This document shows, one piece after another, positions 13,117 to 20,343 of a DNA stretch of 25,854 nucleotides. Positions within the stretch are counted from its first letter, which is position 1, and each line of letters begins with the position of its first letter. The position numbers and the translations under genes are program-made. This stretch comes from an uncultured Pseudoxanthomonas sp. (GTDB lineage Bacteria > Pseudomonadota > Gammaproteobacteria > Xanthomonadales > Xanthomonadaceae), in assembly GCA_946886405.1 (NCBI GenBank), contig CAMPIO010000050.1:1-25854 (forward strand), given 5' to 3'. The notes below the pieces were generated by a model that was not told the origin of the DNA, did not search any database, and saw only the letters and a list, made by a program, of their open reading frames with translations.

Positions 13117-14616
13117 ATGAACGAGCTGCAGGACCTGACCGCGCTGATCCGCGCCAACACCCCGCTGATCGTCATCGAGACCCAGGACGAAGGCCGCGTG
13201 GTGGAACTGTTCCGGCAGGCGCTGGGCCAGGTGTGGCGGGCACTGTTCCGCTGGAGCATCACCGAGGGCCTGCGCCGGCTCGACATGGACCGCGAGGACG
13301 ACGCCGTCGGCCCGCCCGACGCCAGCGCTGCCCTGCAGGCCATCAAGCAGGCCGAGCAGCGCGGCATCTACCTGCTGCTCGATTTCCACCCGTACCTGGG
13401 CTACGCCAGCAGCCAGCGCCAGCTGCGCGACATCATGCAGCGCCGCCACAGCCTGCCGCACGTGGTGGTGCTGGTCGGCGCGAAGATCGAACTGCCGGCC
13501 GAACTGGAAGCGCTGGCCGTGCGCTTCAACCCCCGCCTGCCCGACGGCAACGCCCTGCTGAAGATGGTGCGCGAGGAAGCCGAGCATTACACCCGCGAAC
13601 ACGGCGGCCGCCGCGTCGAGGCCGACGGCGAAGCGGTCAAGCAGATCGTGCGCAACCTGCAGGGCCTGAGCCTGGTCGACGCGCGCCGCATCGCGCGCCA
13701 GCTGATCTTCGCCGACGGCGCACTGACCGCCAGCGACCTGCCGGCACTGAACAAGCTGAAGTTCGAGCTGCTCAACCGCAGCGGCCACCTGCATTACGAA
13801 TACGACACCGCGCGGTTCGCCGACGTCGCCGGTGCATCACGACTCAAGCGCTGGATCGAACAACGCCGCGCGGTGTTCGTCTCCGGCAATCCGCCCCCCG
13901 GCCTGGACCTGCCGAAGGGCGTGCTGCTGCTCGGTGTTCAGGGCTGCGGCAAATCGATGCTGGCCAAGGCCACGGCCGCGGGTTTCGGCGTGCCGCTGCT
14001 GCGGCTGGATTTCGGCACCCTGTACGACAAGTACCACGGCGAGACCGAGAAGAACCTGCGTGCCGCGCTGGCCTCGGCCGAGCAACTGGCGCCGTGCGTG
14101 CTGTGGATCGACGAAATAGAGAAGGGCCTGGCCAGCGGTGGCAGCGAGGATGGCGGCGTTTCCCGTCGCGTACTCGGTTACCTGCTCACGTGGATGGCCG
14201 AACGCAAGGCCGGCGCCGGCAGTGGGCAGGTGTTCCTTGTCGCGACGGCGAACCAGGTGCAGGACCTGCCGCCGGAACTGCTGCGCAAGGGCCGCTTCGA
14301 CGAGATCTTCTTCGTCGACCTGCCCTCCCCCGACGCGCGCGTCGAGGTGCTGCGCGTGCATCTTTCCCGACGCGCGCTGGACCCGGAAGACTTCAACCTG
14401 CCCGCGCTCGCCGCCGCGGCCAACGGCTTTTCCGGCGCCGAACTGGAACAGGCCATCGTCTCAGCCCTGTACGCCGCCCACGCCGAACAGAAACCCCTCG
14501 ACACCGACCTCGTCATGCACGAGATCCGCAGCACCCGCCCGCTGTCGGTGCTGATGGCCGAGCAGGTGCAGGCCTTGCGAGAGTGGGCGCAGGAGCGCAC
14601 GGTGCCCGCGGACTGA
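13117..14616 (+). CDS. Ycf46-like AAA+ ATPase
   Basis: 499 aa. The N-terminal half (NELQDLTALIRANTPLIVIETQDE...) resembles the Ycf46-type domain found before the AAA core. The AAA+ core contains Walker A GVQGCGKS (273-280), Walker B VLWIDEIE (328-335) and the sensor-1 segment VATANQVQDLPPELLRKGRFDEI (Asn379, Arg393 as a candidate Arg finger). It ends with a small lid domain (ANGFSGAELEQAIVSALYAA). Ycf46 proteins are linked to photosynthesis and CO2 handling in cyanobacteria; in other bacteria the role is unknown. There is no protease domain, so it is not FtsH. ATG 13117 is preferred over the frame-open upstream region (repeat C). A possible second ATG, at 13110, is out of frame. Confidence 0.85.
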   Translation: MNELQDLTALIRANTPLIVIETQDEGRVVELFRQALGQVWRALFRWSITEGLRRLDMDREDDAVGPPDASAALQAIKQAEQRGIYLLLDFHPYLGYASSQRQLRDIMQRRHSLPHVVVLVGAKIELPAELEALAVRFNPRLPDGNALLKMVREEAEHYTREHGGRRVEADGEAVKQIVRNLQGLSLVDARRIARQLIFADGALTASDLPALNKLKFELLNRSGHLHYEYDTARFADVAGASRLKRWIEQRRAVFVSGNPPPGLDLPKGVLLLGVQGCGKSMLAKATAAGFGVPLLRLDFGTLYDKYHGETEKNLRAALASAEQLAPCVLWIDEIEKGLASGGSEDGGVSRRVLGYLLTWMAERKAGAGSGQVFLVATANQVQDLPPELLRKGRFDEIFFVDLPSPDARVEVLRVHLSRRALDPEDFNLPALAAAANGFSGAELEQAIVSALYAAHAEQKPLDTDLVMHEIRSTRPLSVLMAEQVQALREWAQERTVPAD

Positions 14617-14643
14617 GGCCTGCTGCCTCTACCCATCCCGGTT

Positions 14644-14665
14644 GTGGGAGCGACGCGAGTCGCGA
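14644..14665 (+). repeat. GTAG-type REP palindrome, diverged copy
   Basis: GTGGGAGCGACGCGAGTCGCGA, a variant of the GTAGGAGCGACGTCAGTCGCGAC element (GTGG head, altered loop, stem GCGAC/GTCGC kept). It lies 27 nt after the AAA+ ATPase stop, between it and the phasin-like gene. Confidence 0.65.
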
Positions 14666-14781
14666 GCTTTTCGGCAGCCCCGGTCAGCGCGCGAGGCGGT
14701 AGCAGCAAGCGGAGAGCTTACGCACTTCACCCACCGCATACGGTCACGGACGCATGCTGGCGTTCCCACCGAGACACCGCC

Positions 14782-15177
14782 ATGCCCCGCAAGCGCAGCC
14801 CCTCACATGTCCTGGGCACGCAACTGATCGATCTGGGAGCGGCGGCCGCGCCCGTCGTGTCGCGGCGCCTGATGCAGATGGCCACCGCCGGCGCCACCCC
14901 TTCCGCACGCGACCGCCGCGAATTCGTGCGCATGTCCAGTGAGAAGGTGTCCGCGGCGTGGGAGTCGTGGGGCGCGATGGCCGATTACGCCACGCGCTTG
15001 AACACGGCTGCCACGCAGGCCGCGTTGGCGTTCTGGATGCCGTGGGCCTTCGCCGCGAAGCCACTGCCGTCGGCCGAGGACGCACTGATCTCGATGGCCA
15101 CCGCCGGCGTACAGCCCTATCGCCGCATCGCCGTGGCCAACCATCGCCGCCTGAGCAGGCGCACGCCGCGCCGGTGA
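14782..15177 (+). CDS. Phasin-like small alpha-helical protein
   Basis: 131 aa, largely predicted helix. SPSHVLGTQLIDLGAAAAPVVSRRLMQMA and then SARDRREFVRMSSEKVSAAWESWGAMA resemble the small phasin-type proteins said to coat polyhydroxyalkanoate granules in Xanthomonads. The middle is Trp/Ala rich (AAWESWGAMADYATRLNTAATQAALAFWMPWAF), and the C-terminus is basic (NHRRLSRRTPRR). No PHA synthase genes are in the window. ATG 14782 follows GAGACACCGCC, a modest ribosome-binding site. I recognise the resemblance only from memory of the family pattern; a conserved hypothetical protein is the safe reading. Confidence 0.65.
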   Translation: MPRKRSPSHVLGTQLIDLGAAAAPVVSRRLMQMATAGATPSARDRREFVRMSSEKVSAAWESWGAMADYATRLNTAATQAALAFWMPWAFAAKPLPSAEDALISMATAGVQPYRRIAVANHRRLSRRTPRR

Positions 15178-15202
15178 TCGGCAGCGACATCCCCGCCCCT
15201 TT

Positions 15203-15225
15203 GTAGAAGCGACGTCAGTCGCGAC
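15203..15225 (+). repeat. GTAG-type REP palindrome
   Basis: GTAGAAGCGACGTCAGTCGCGAC differs from the copy at 1409 by one base (A for G at the fifth position). It sits 25 nt after the phasin-like stop codon. Confidence 0.75.
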
Positions 15226-15288
15226 CGCACGTCGACCGACCTCAGTACCCGGGCTTCACGCCCTGGACGGCAAACATCGGCTTCTGTT

Positions 15289-15424
15289 CGTCATTCCCGC
15301 GAAGACGTGAAGCGCTTCACAACGGCCGAATGGCCGCTCACCCCGTGTCTTTGCCTGCAATGGCTTGAAGTCGCTGGATCCCCGCCTGACCAGACGTGCG
15401 TCTGTTGAAAGCTGCGGGGACGAC
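15289..15424. repeat. Degraded palindromic intergenic element
   Basis: The outer ends are TCGTCATTCCCGCG on the left and GCGGGGACGACGG on the right, which read as imperfect inverted copies. On the right side there is an inner hairpin, CCCCGC (15380-15385) with GCGGGG (15414-15419), around CAGACG-TG-CGTCTG (15391-15404). This style (CGTCATTCCCGCG...TGGATCCCCGC...GCGGGGACGACG) resembles common non-coding repeats of Xanthomonadaceae genomes. It carries no gene. Confidence 0.4.
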
Positions 15425-15488
15425 GGTAGCTATTCGGACCTTCCGTGATACGCACTGCGTTTCGAATCGCCTGATGCAGTGAGCAGGA

Positions 15489-15506
15489 GGGGCCAGTCTA
15501 GGCCCC
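15489..15506 (-). terminator. Hairpin at the end of the DUF6624 gene
   Basis: GGGGCC-AGTCTA-GGCCCC stem-loop, beginning six bases after the DUF6624 stop when read on the minus strand. The following bases (TCCTGCTC) contain only scattered T, so it is terminator-like rather than a canonical intrinsic terminator. Confidence 0.4.
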
Positions 15507-15512
15507 GAAACA

Positions 15513-16073
15513 TCACTCTTCGGACCGGGTGCAGAACTGCGATACCACCTTGACGTACTCATGCATGGGAGGAAGGCCGACGCTGGCACGGCGGACATCG
15601 ACCTCCTCAGGTTGCTCTATCTCCCGTGGCGCCCATTCGGATTTACCGACGCATCGGCCTTGCGTACCAAATCGCTGCGGAGCATGCGTCCTGTCCCACA
15701 GGTAAGCGTAGTTGGACGCGGTCGCTTCGCCTGAAGCCACCAGAGGCTCCATCAAACTCAACGCACGCTTCTGGAACGCAGGGTCCATGTCGGCATGCTG
15801 TGCCAGCAAGAAGGCGGCGTCTGCGCCATCCCTCCCGACGAGCGAATACGTCGGCCATCCATGACGATCGACAATCTCCTTCAAGCGGGCGGTATTGCGT
15901 CTATCCACCGTCGCGCCTGCCTCCGCCGTAACCGACGACTGTGTCCGGGCTTCCTGATCCGCGGCTCGCATCGCAAGAAGCTCGTCCCTGAGCGAAGGCT
16001 CGAGCGGCGTCTTGTCGGCCGCCTGTTGCCCCGTGGCAAGCGCAACGTAGAAGAGTGCTGAGATGATCTTCAT
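15513..16073 (-). CDS. DUF6624-family protein, probably exported
   Basis: 186 aa. A short hydrophobic N-terminus (MKIISALFYVALATGQQA) suggests a signal peptide. The body carries the DUF6624 pattern: LRDELLAMRAADQEAR, RLKEIVDRHGWPTYSLVGRDGADAAFLLAQHAD, DPAFQKRALSLMEPLV, then NYAYLWDRTHAPQRFGTQG. No biochemical function is known for this family. ATG 16073 is chosen because it starts the signal sequence and GGAG lies about 11 nt upstream; an in-frame ATG at 16100 would give nine extra non-hydrophobic residues. It is the last gene of a leftward array of small orphans. Confidence 0.82.
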   Translation of the reverse strand: MKIISALFYVALATGQQAADKTPLEPSLRDELLAMRAADQEARTQSSVTAEAGATVDRRNTARLKEIVDRHGWPTYSLVGRDGADAAFLLAQHADMDPAFQKRALSLMEPLVASGEATASNYAYLWDRTHAPQRFGTQGRCVGKSEWAPREIEQPEEVDVRRASVGLPPMHEYVKVVSQFCTRSEE

Positions 16074-16121
16074 GAGAATCGTGGCTCCATCAAACGGCAC
16101 TACGCGCTCGTTGCCGAGACC

Positions 16122-16176
16122 GGGGTCAGGTTATCTCTCTTCCCGATGATGGAATTCAGCCATGCGGTCTGACTCC
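16122..16176. repeat. Short element with GGGGTCAG/CTGACTCC ends
   Basis: GGGGTCAG (16122-16129) and CTGACTCC (16169-16176) are inverted with one mismatch, 39 nt apart. GGGGTCAG-headed inverted ends are often seen around REP-associated transposase relics. No transposase remnant is visible here. It lies in the 126-bp gap between the DUF6624 and the four-helix membrane protein genes. Confidence 0.3.
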
Positions 16177-16199
16177 GGCAGCGGATGTGTGGCGGGTCG

Positions 16200-16718
16200 T
16201 CAGGCCACGTCCGCCAGCGGTCCGTGACGGTAGCGGAGCATGAGCCGCTTGATGCCAGAGCTGCCGAAGATAAGCCAGGCGGCGAGCACCAGTTCCGCCA
16301 CCGTGGTGACGACACTGGCGATCTGCTCGTAACCCCACGGGACGTACGCCGCGCCCACCTGGCGGGAAAGCAGGAACAGGGTGGCCCAGTAGAGCGCGTC
16401 CGGCAGTGCATAGGCCAACACCCAGGCGCCCAGCAGGGTCAGCCCGACGGAGAGTGCCACCGGGCCGCTCATCGCGGTCTCGGAGCGCGGCTCGCGCATG
16501 GCAGGCAGCAGCTTTCTGGCGATGGTGAGCGGGAAGAACCAGAGCGCCGCGCACACAGACAGGCTGCCCATCAGCACCACGCCGACCAGCACCAGCGAGG
16601 GCCGCGATTCCGGCTGATCGAGCAGCGCCATCGCGCTCGGGAACGAGCGTGCCACGGTCACCAGCAGGAACACCGCGAAAATGCGTACGGCTACGGCAAC
16701 GAGATCTTCCCTGGCCAT
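16200..16718 (-). CDS. Hypothetical four-helix membrane protein
   Basis: 172 aa with four predicted membrane helices at about 7-24, 42-64, 86-106 and 134-152. The loop 65-85 and the C-terminus are basic (KRLMLRYRHGP), which would place both in the cytoplasm. I do not recognise a family motif. ATG 16718 follows GGGGAAA at a suitable distance. Neighbours are a MazG-like gene upstream and DUF6624 downstream on the same strand; no functional link is evident. Confidence 0.75.
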   Translation of the reverse strand: MAREDLVAVAVRIFAVFLLVTVARSFPSAMALLDQPESRPSLVLVGVVLMGSLSVCAALWFFPLTIARKLLPAMREPRSETAMSGPVALSVGLTLLGAWVLAYALPDALYWATLFLLSRQVGAAYVPWGYEQIASVVTTVAELVLAAWLIFGSSGIKRLMLRYRHGPLADVA

Positions 16719-16811
16719 GCGGTGTTTCCCCTTGGGTATGGTGCTGGATGGAGTTTTCAGGATGCGGCGATTCAGGCCCGGCGTTCAAGCGACACCGACA
16801 TGCGCAGACGG

Positions 16812-17153
16812 TCAGCCGTTGCTGGCCTGACCTTCGAGCTCGCCCGCCACATGCGCGGCGATCTCCCGGGTGTTCTTTACGAACTCCGCCTCCAGGTCGA
16901 TGCCGCATTTGTTGGCGAGGACCAGAATCGACCAGAGGCAGTCCGACAGTTCATGGCCGAGCTTCGTCTTGTGGTCGTCGATGGTCCGGACGCCCGCATC
17001 GGCCTGGATCAGTTTGGCCAGATCGCCGACGTCCCCCACGAAGCCCAGCGCGAGTTCCTGCGTCGTCCAGACCCGGCCATACCGCAAGGTCTCGAGCTGT
17101 TCGTACAGCGCGTTCAACTGGAGTGCCGCTTTTTCGAGATCGCTGAAGTCCAC
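16812..17153 (-). CDS. MazG-like nucleotide pyrophosphohydrolase-type protein
   Basis: 113 aa, all helical. LALGFVGDVGDLAKLIQADAG and KLGHELSDCLWSILVLANKCGIDLEAEF correspond to the two metal-binding halves of MazG-type NTP pyrophosphatases. The second E-x-x-D (ELSD) is intact, whereas the first half has GDVGDL in place of the usual EE-x-GEL, so activity is uncertain. The frame is open to an ATG at 17216, but GTG 17153 has an excellent ribosome-binding site (AAGGGGAGAACAG) and begins VDFSDLEKAALQLN, so I take GTG. The role would be house-cleaning of non-canonical nucleotides or (p)ppGpp-related control; no toxin partner is next to it. Confidence 0.75.
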   Translation of the reverse strand: MDFSDLEKAALQLNALYEQLETLRYGRVWTTQELALGFVGDVGDLAKLIQADAGVRTIDDHKTKLGHELSDCLWSILVLANKCGIDLEAEFVKNTREIAAHVAGELEGQASNG

Positions 17154-17231
17154 CTGTTCTCCCCTTGTCGCCTCAAGTCCTTCGGTTTCCTTGCTGCTCT
17201 GGCAGCGCCTCGTCAATCACCTGGCAGCACA

Positions 17232-17606
17232 CTAACCCGCACTCCGGTAGATGAAGATACCCGCAATCACCACGTCAGAGCTCGGATCCTGAAGCCTCGA
17301 GGGGATGAACGAAGATTCCGGGTCGAGCATGAAGACGCCGCTCTGCTCGACGAAGAATTCATACGTGATGATGTAGAGGCCTTGATGATTGCGATAGACC
17401 CTCTTGGGCTTCAGCTCTGCCACGGCTTCGGGCCAATGCGACGAGGGTATCTCGCCTTCCGGGTAATCAAGCAGCACGTCGCGCACTGCGGCCAGACGCT
17501 GGGCGTGGTCGCGCGGGAGCGATGGCGCACAGCCAACGGGGGTCATCGAGAGCAGCAGCAGGCAAAACCATGAAAGCAGCTGCTTCGCATTTCGTGCTTG
17601 AGCCAT
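17232..17606 (-). CDS. Hypothetical lipoprotein
   Basis: 124 aa. The N-terminus MAQARNAKQLLSWFCLLLLS is followed by MTPVGCAPS, giving a plausible lipobox ending in Cys (VGC). The mature part has HAQRLAAVRDVLLDYPEGEIPSSHWPEAVAELKPKRVYRN and then GLYIITYEFFVEQSGVFMLD and VIAGIFIYRSAG. This looks like a compact alpha/beta fold, but I do not recognise the family. ATG 17606 begins the signal sequence; the frame is open further upstream to 17717 without signal features. No clear ribosome-binding site. Confidence 0.7.
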   Translation of the reverse strand: MAQARNAKQLLSWFCLLLLSMTPVGCAPSLPRDHAQRLAAVRDVLLDYPEGEIPSSHWPEAVAELKPKRVYRNHQGLYIITYEFFVEQSGVFMLDPESSFIPSRLQDPSSDVVIAGIFIYRSAG

Positions 17607-17784
17607 GGTGGGGAGCCGTAACCAAGTAGGGTAAGTTGAGCCATAGGCAATACCGATCACGCGGTATCCGGAGCGCCAATCGCAGACGCAGCATCCCGCA
17701 TTCCGTCGCTCCACCATGGTTTCCGATGACGGCGAAAAGGCGCGATGGGTATCGCCGCGGCTCTACCCATCCTCCGCGTGCTTT

Positions 17785-17807
17785 GTAGGAGCGACGTAAG
17801 TCGCGAC
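17785..17807 (+). repeat. GTAG-type REP palindrome
   Basis: GTAGGAGCGACGTAAGTCGCGAC differs from the 1409 copy by one loop base (A for C). It lies between the lipoprotein gene (17606) and the stop of the seven-helix membrane gene (17840). Confidence 0.78.
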
Positions 17808-17839
17808 CGCACGCCATCAGGCCGATGGCGCACCCCGCG

Positions 17840-18613
17840 TCACCACACCGACACGATTCCCTCCGCAATCGCACGCCACGTCGCCGTCCGGCTGCCGACG
17901 ATATCCATGCTGTGAGCCAGCAGGAACAGGCCGATGATCGGCAGGTACGGGCCCTTCAGCGCCGGCTGGTGATAACGGAACTTCGCCAGCAGCATGAACG
18001 CCACCAGCGTGGCGTAGATGAACACGATGACCAGCAGGATGCCGGGCATGCCGCCCACCACGTACAGCCCCAGCCGTGCCAGCCCGGGGGTCGCCGTGAC
18101 CAGCGCCGTCGCCACCACGAACGCGACGTGCCGGTGCAACTGGCGCCGTCGCCACAACGCCAGACCGTAGAACAGCAGCAACAGCAGCAGGCCGTTGACG
18201 GGCTGCGCGAGCATCGACAACGCCGCATTGCGCGACATCTCGTCCAGTGCGTTGGCGAACGCATGTTTCATCACCGGCACGGCGGTGAGCACGAACAACG
18301 CGACAATGGCGAGGGAACTCCACCCCAGTGCGCGGTGCAGGCCAGGACGTCGCACGCGGATCAGGAACGGCTGCACGGCCAGCAACACGAACCACGCCAT
18401 CGCCACCAGTACGTGCAGGTGGATGACTGCCGGCACCGCGACCGATGACGATGCCGCACGACTGAAGTACCCGAAGAACGGCGTGCCCGGCACCGCTGGC
18501 GTGAAACCCGCGACAACCATCACCAGCAACGCCACGAAGAAGAAACCGACGTTCCGGTAAGGACGCCCCATCTGCGCGGCCACGCGCCGCACCTGATCCA
18601 TGCCCACGTCCAT
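17840..18613 (-). CDS. Hypothetical seven-helix membrane protein
   Basis: 257 aa with about seven hydrophobic helices, including HLHVLVAMAWFVLLAVQPF, GWSSLAIVALFVLTAVPV, PVNGLLLLLLFYGLAL and GGMPGILLVIVFIYATLVAF. His residues at helix ends (HLHV, LHRALGW, LHRHVAF) recall the DUF2306/cytochrome-b561-like membrane folds, but I cannot claim haem binding from sequence. ATG 18613 (MDVGMDQVRR) follows a GGGGGGGTGTG stretch; another ATG is four codons further in. It is isolated between two GTAG palindromes (17785 and 18710). Confidence 0.78.
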   Translation of the reverse strand: MDVGMDQVRRVAAQMGRPYRNVGFFFVALLVMVVAGFTPAVPGTPFFGYFSRAASSSVAVPAVIHLHVLVAMAWFVLLAVQPFLIRVRRPGLHRALGWSSLAIVALFVLTAVPVMKHAFANALDEMSRNAALSMLAQPVNGLLLLLLFYGLALWRRRQLHRHVAFVVATALVTATPGLARLGLYVVGGMPGILLVIVFIYATLVAFMLLAKFRYHQPALKGPYLPIIGLFLLAHSMDIVGSRTATWRAIAEGIVSVW

Positions 18614-18709
18614 CACACCCCCCCGGTTTGATTGCTTCTCAACGAGCAGCACGGAAAACCCTGACGATTCCGGCAACGTTGGACCATGCGCTCGATCCAA
18701 TGCCCCGTC

Positions 18710-18732
18710 GTGGGAGCGACGTCAGTCGCGAT
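18710..18732 (+). repeat. GTAG-type REP palindrome
   Basis: GTGGGAGCGACGTCAGTCGCGAT has the GTGG head and full stem GCGAC-GTCA-GTCGC. It lies in the 235-bp gap between the seven-helix membrane gene and the TIMP-like gene; the rest of that gap shows no other structure I can support. Confidence 0.72.
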
Positions 18733-18848
18733 CGCACACCATCCGCTACGCCTCAGTCCGCCAGCGGCGCCAAGCAGATATGTCTCCAGCCCCTTGCAGC
18801 GCTCGCGTGATGTACACCGTCAGGAGGAACGGCACGATAGAGCGGCCC

Positions 18849-19352
18849 TCAGTCGCTATTCTTGCAGCTCGGCAGTTCCTCGCGGGGGCGCACGTAGAAT
18901 TCACTGCCGAAGCAGTACGACGTCCTCAGCGCGCCCTCCATCTGACGCGCGTAGATCGTGTACCGCTTGGCCAGGTTCACCCGCAGTCCACAGTCGGAAT
19001 CGCCGTACCCCGTCATGATCTGGACGCGCCGGGGGCCTTTCCCCTTGATGTACTCGGACACCTCGAAAGTGACTCGCACGTCGTCCAGGAACCCGCTGTA
19101 GCCGAGCATGTCTTCTGCCGGTGGCGCACCGAATAGCGAGGCGAGCGTCGCACGGACCTGTCCCCATGCACTCCGCGCCGGGGGCGACGACCGCATCTCT
19201 TCGATCTTTACCGGGCTACCGACGAATACCAGCGCCGCCTTCCCCAGCGGCGATCCTTCACGGTCTTCCGGTGAACACAGGCAGGCGAACGCATTGCCCG
19301 CCATGCAGGCCGCGAGCAGCGCCAAGTATCGCCATCGTGGCGTGCGCCTCAT
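18849..19352 (-). CDS. Secreted protein with a TIMP/netrin-like (NTR) domain pattern
   Basis: 167 aa. The signal peptide runs to NAFA, so that the mature protein starts CLCSPEDREG. An N-terminal Cys-x-Cys (Cys24, Cys26) directly after cleavage is the hallmark of NTR/TIMP-like domains. Then AALVFVGSPVKIEE, VRVTFEVSEYIKGKGPRRVQIMTG, SDCGLRVNLAKRYTIYA and TSYCFGSEF follow, with the beta-strand order of the fold and two further Cys for disulfides. Bacterial homologues have no proven function. ATG 19352 has GGAGGGG at normal distance, which decides it over the ATG at 19379. Confidence 0.8.
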   Translation of the reverse strand: MRRTPRWRYLALLAACMAGNAFACLCSPEDREGSPLGKAALVFVGSPVKIEEMRSSPPARSAWGQVRATLASLFGAPPAEDMLGYSGFLDDVRVTFEVSEYIKGKGPRRVQIMTGYGDSDCGLRVNLAKRYTIYARQMEGALRTSYCFGSEFYVRPREELPSCKNSD

Positions 19353-19400
19353 GATCACCCCTCCTCGAACCTGCCTCACACGGATGCGCGCATCCGCCGA

Positions 19401-19805
19401 TCATCCCTGCGTGTTCTTCTCATCCCACGCCATCGGCTGCCACAGCTCCACCTTGTTGCCTTCGGGATCCATGATCCACGCGAACTTGCCGTTCTCGTGC
19501 GATTCGGGACCCTTGACGATCTGCACGTCGGCGGCGCGCAACTGGACCAGCAGCGCGTCGAGGTCGTCCACCCGGTAGTTGATCATGAAGGCGCTATCGC
19601 TCGGGCTGAACCACTGGCTGTCCTTGTCCGCCACTGTCCACACAGTCAGCCCCTGATCGTCGGCCCTGTCCTCCGGCCAACGCAGCACGGCGCCACCCCA
19701 CGTCTCCAGCGGCAGCCCGAGATGCGTGTGGTACCACGCTGCCAGCGCCGCACTGTCGTGGCGGCTCTTGAAGAACACCCCGCCGATCCCCGTCACTTTC
19801 GCCAT
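19401..19805 (-). CDS. VOC-family (glyoxalase/bleomycin-resistance-like) protein
   Basis: 134-aa vicinal-oxygen-chelate protein. The N-terminal half is VTGIGGVFFKSRHDSAALAAWYHTHLGLPLE, with the YxxxLGL pattern. The C-terminal half is FMINYRVDDLDALLVQLRAADVQIVKGPE and ENGKFAWIMDPEGNKVELWQP, where the Glu of VELW is the usual metal ligand. Members include lyases, dioxygenases and antibiotic-binding proteins; the specificity here is unknown. GGAGAACAACG precedes ATG 19805; the frame-open extension to 19844 is not needed. Confidence 0.88.
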   Translation of the reverse strand: MAKVTGIGGVFFKSRHDSAALAAWYHTHLGLPLETWGGAVLRWPEDRADDQGLTVWTVADKDSQWFSPSDSAFMINYRVDDLDALLVQLRAADVQIVKGPESHENGKFAWIMDPEGNKVELWQPMAWDEKNTQG

Positions 19806-19885
19806 CGTTGTTCTCCAGGAGCCTGTCTGTTTCGCGCTGTCCACGGATCGACGTCGCGCTTCGGAAACACGCTGACCACGAGCGA

Positions 19886-20272
19886 TCAGAATGTCGTCGT
19901 ATGCCTCAGATAAACATCAAGCGTGTATGCGAACGCGTAGTCGCGCATCTTCGCCCGCTGCTCTTCCCGATAGCGCGCGGGGTCCAGGTAGATACCTGCA
20001 CGGGTGCTGGTCTCCGAGACGACCGCCGTTGCCTTCTCGAACGCGATGAACGGCACGATGCACGCCGCGTAGGCCGCCGTCGCCACTTCGGTAGGCGTCC
20101 CTTTGACAGGGGTCAGCGCACTGGCGAAGCGGCGCGCATAGTCCGCGTGGCAGTCCAGCACGGCCTTGGCGTGTCGATCGTCGCCGAATAGTGGATCGGA
20201 CGGCGCTTCGGCCTGGGCCAGCGGAACGAAGGCCATCAGCAAGACGAGGCTCGTCAGCGCATTCAATCGCAT
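19886..20272 (-). CDS. Hypothetical small exported protein
   Basis: 128 aa with a signal peptide (MRLNALTSLVLLMAFVPLAQ then A, cleavage before EAPSD). The mature part, about 105 aa, is mainly helical: KAVLDCHADYARRFASALTP, EVATAAYAACIVPFIAFEKAT, then RYREEQRAKMRDYAFAYTLDVYLR. Two Cys (in LDCHAD and AACIVP) could form a disulfide. I do not recognise the family. ATG 20272 follows a perfect AAGGAG ribosome-binding site, which sets the start against much longer open frames. Confidence 0.75.
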   Translation of the reverse strand: MRLNALTSLVLLMAFVPLAQAEAPSDPLFGDDRHAKAVLDCHADYARRFASALTPVKGTPTEVATAAYAACIVPFIAFEKATAVVSETSTRAGIYLDPARYREEQRAKMRDYAFAYTLDVYLRHTTTF

Positions 20273-20343
20273 GGGATTCTCCTTGGAGTATCGGGAAGGG
20301 AGCGCGCCGACGGGATCGGGAAACGCACCCGCCACATTGGGCA

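Larger units (their letters stand above)
15178..15512. other. 335-bp intergenic region without a gene, repeat relics
   Basis: This gap lies between the convergent phasin-like and DUF6624 genes. It holds a GTAG palindrome (15203-15225), a degraded palindromic element (about 15289-15424), a 14-bp perfect palindrome GTGAAGCGCTTCAC (15307-15320) and a terminator-like hairpin (15489-15506). No open frame with a convincing start is seen. Confidence 0.7.

Noticed and set aside
15307..15320. GTGAAGCGCTTCAC as a LacI-family operator
   Set aside because: It is a perfect palindrome with a central CG like such operators, but it lies between two convergent genes with no promoter to control; it is more likely part of a repeat relic.
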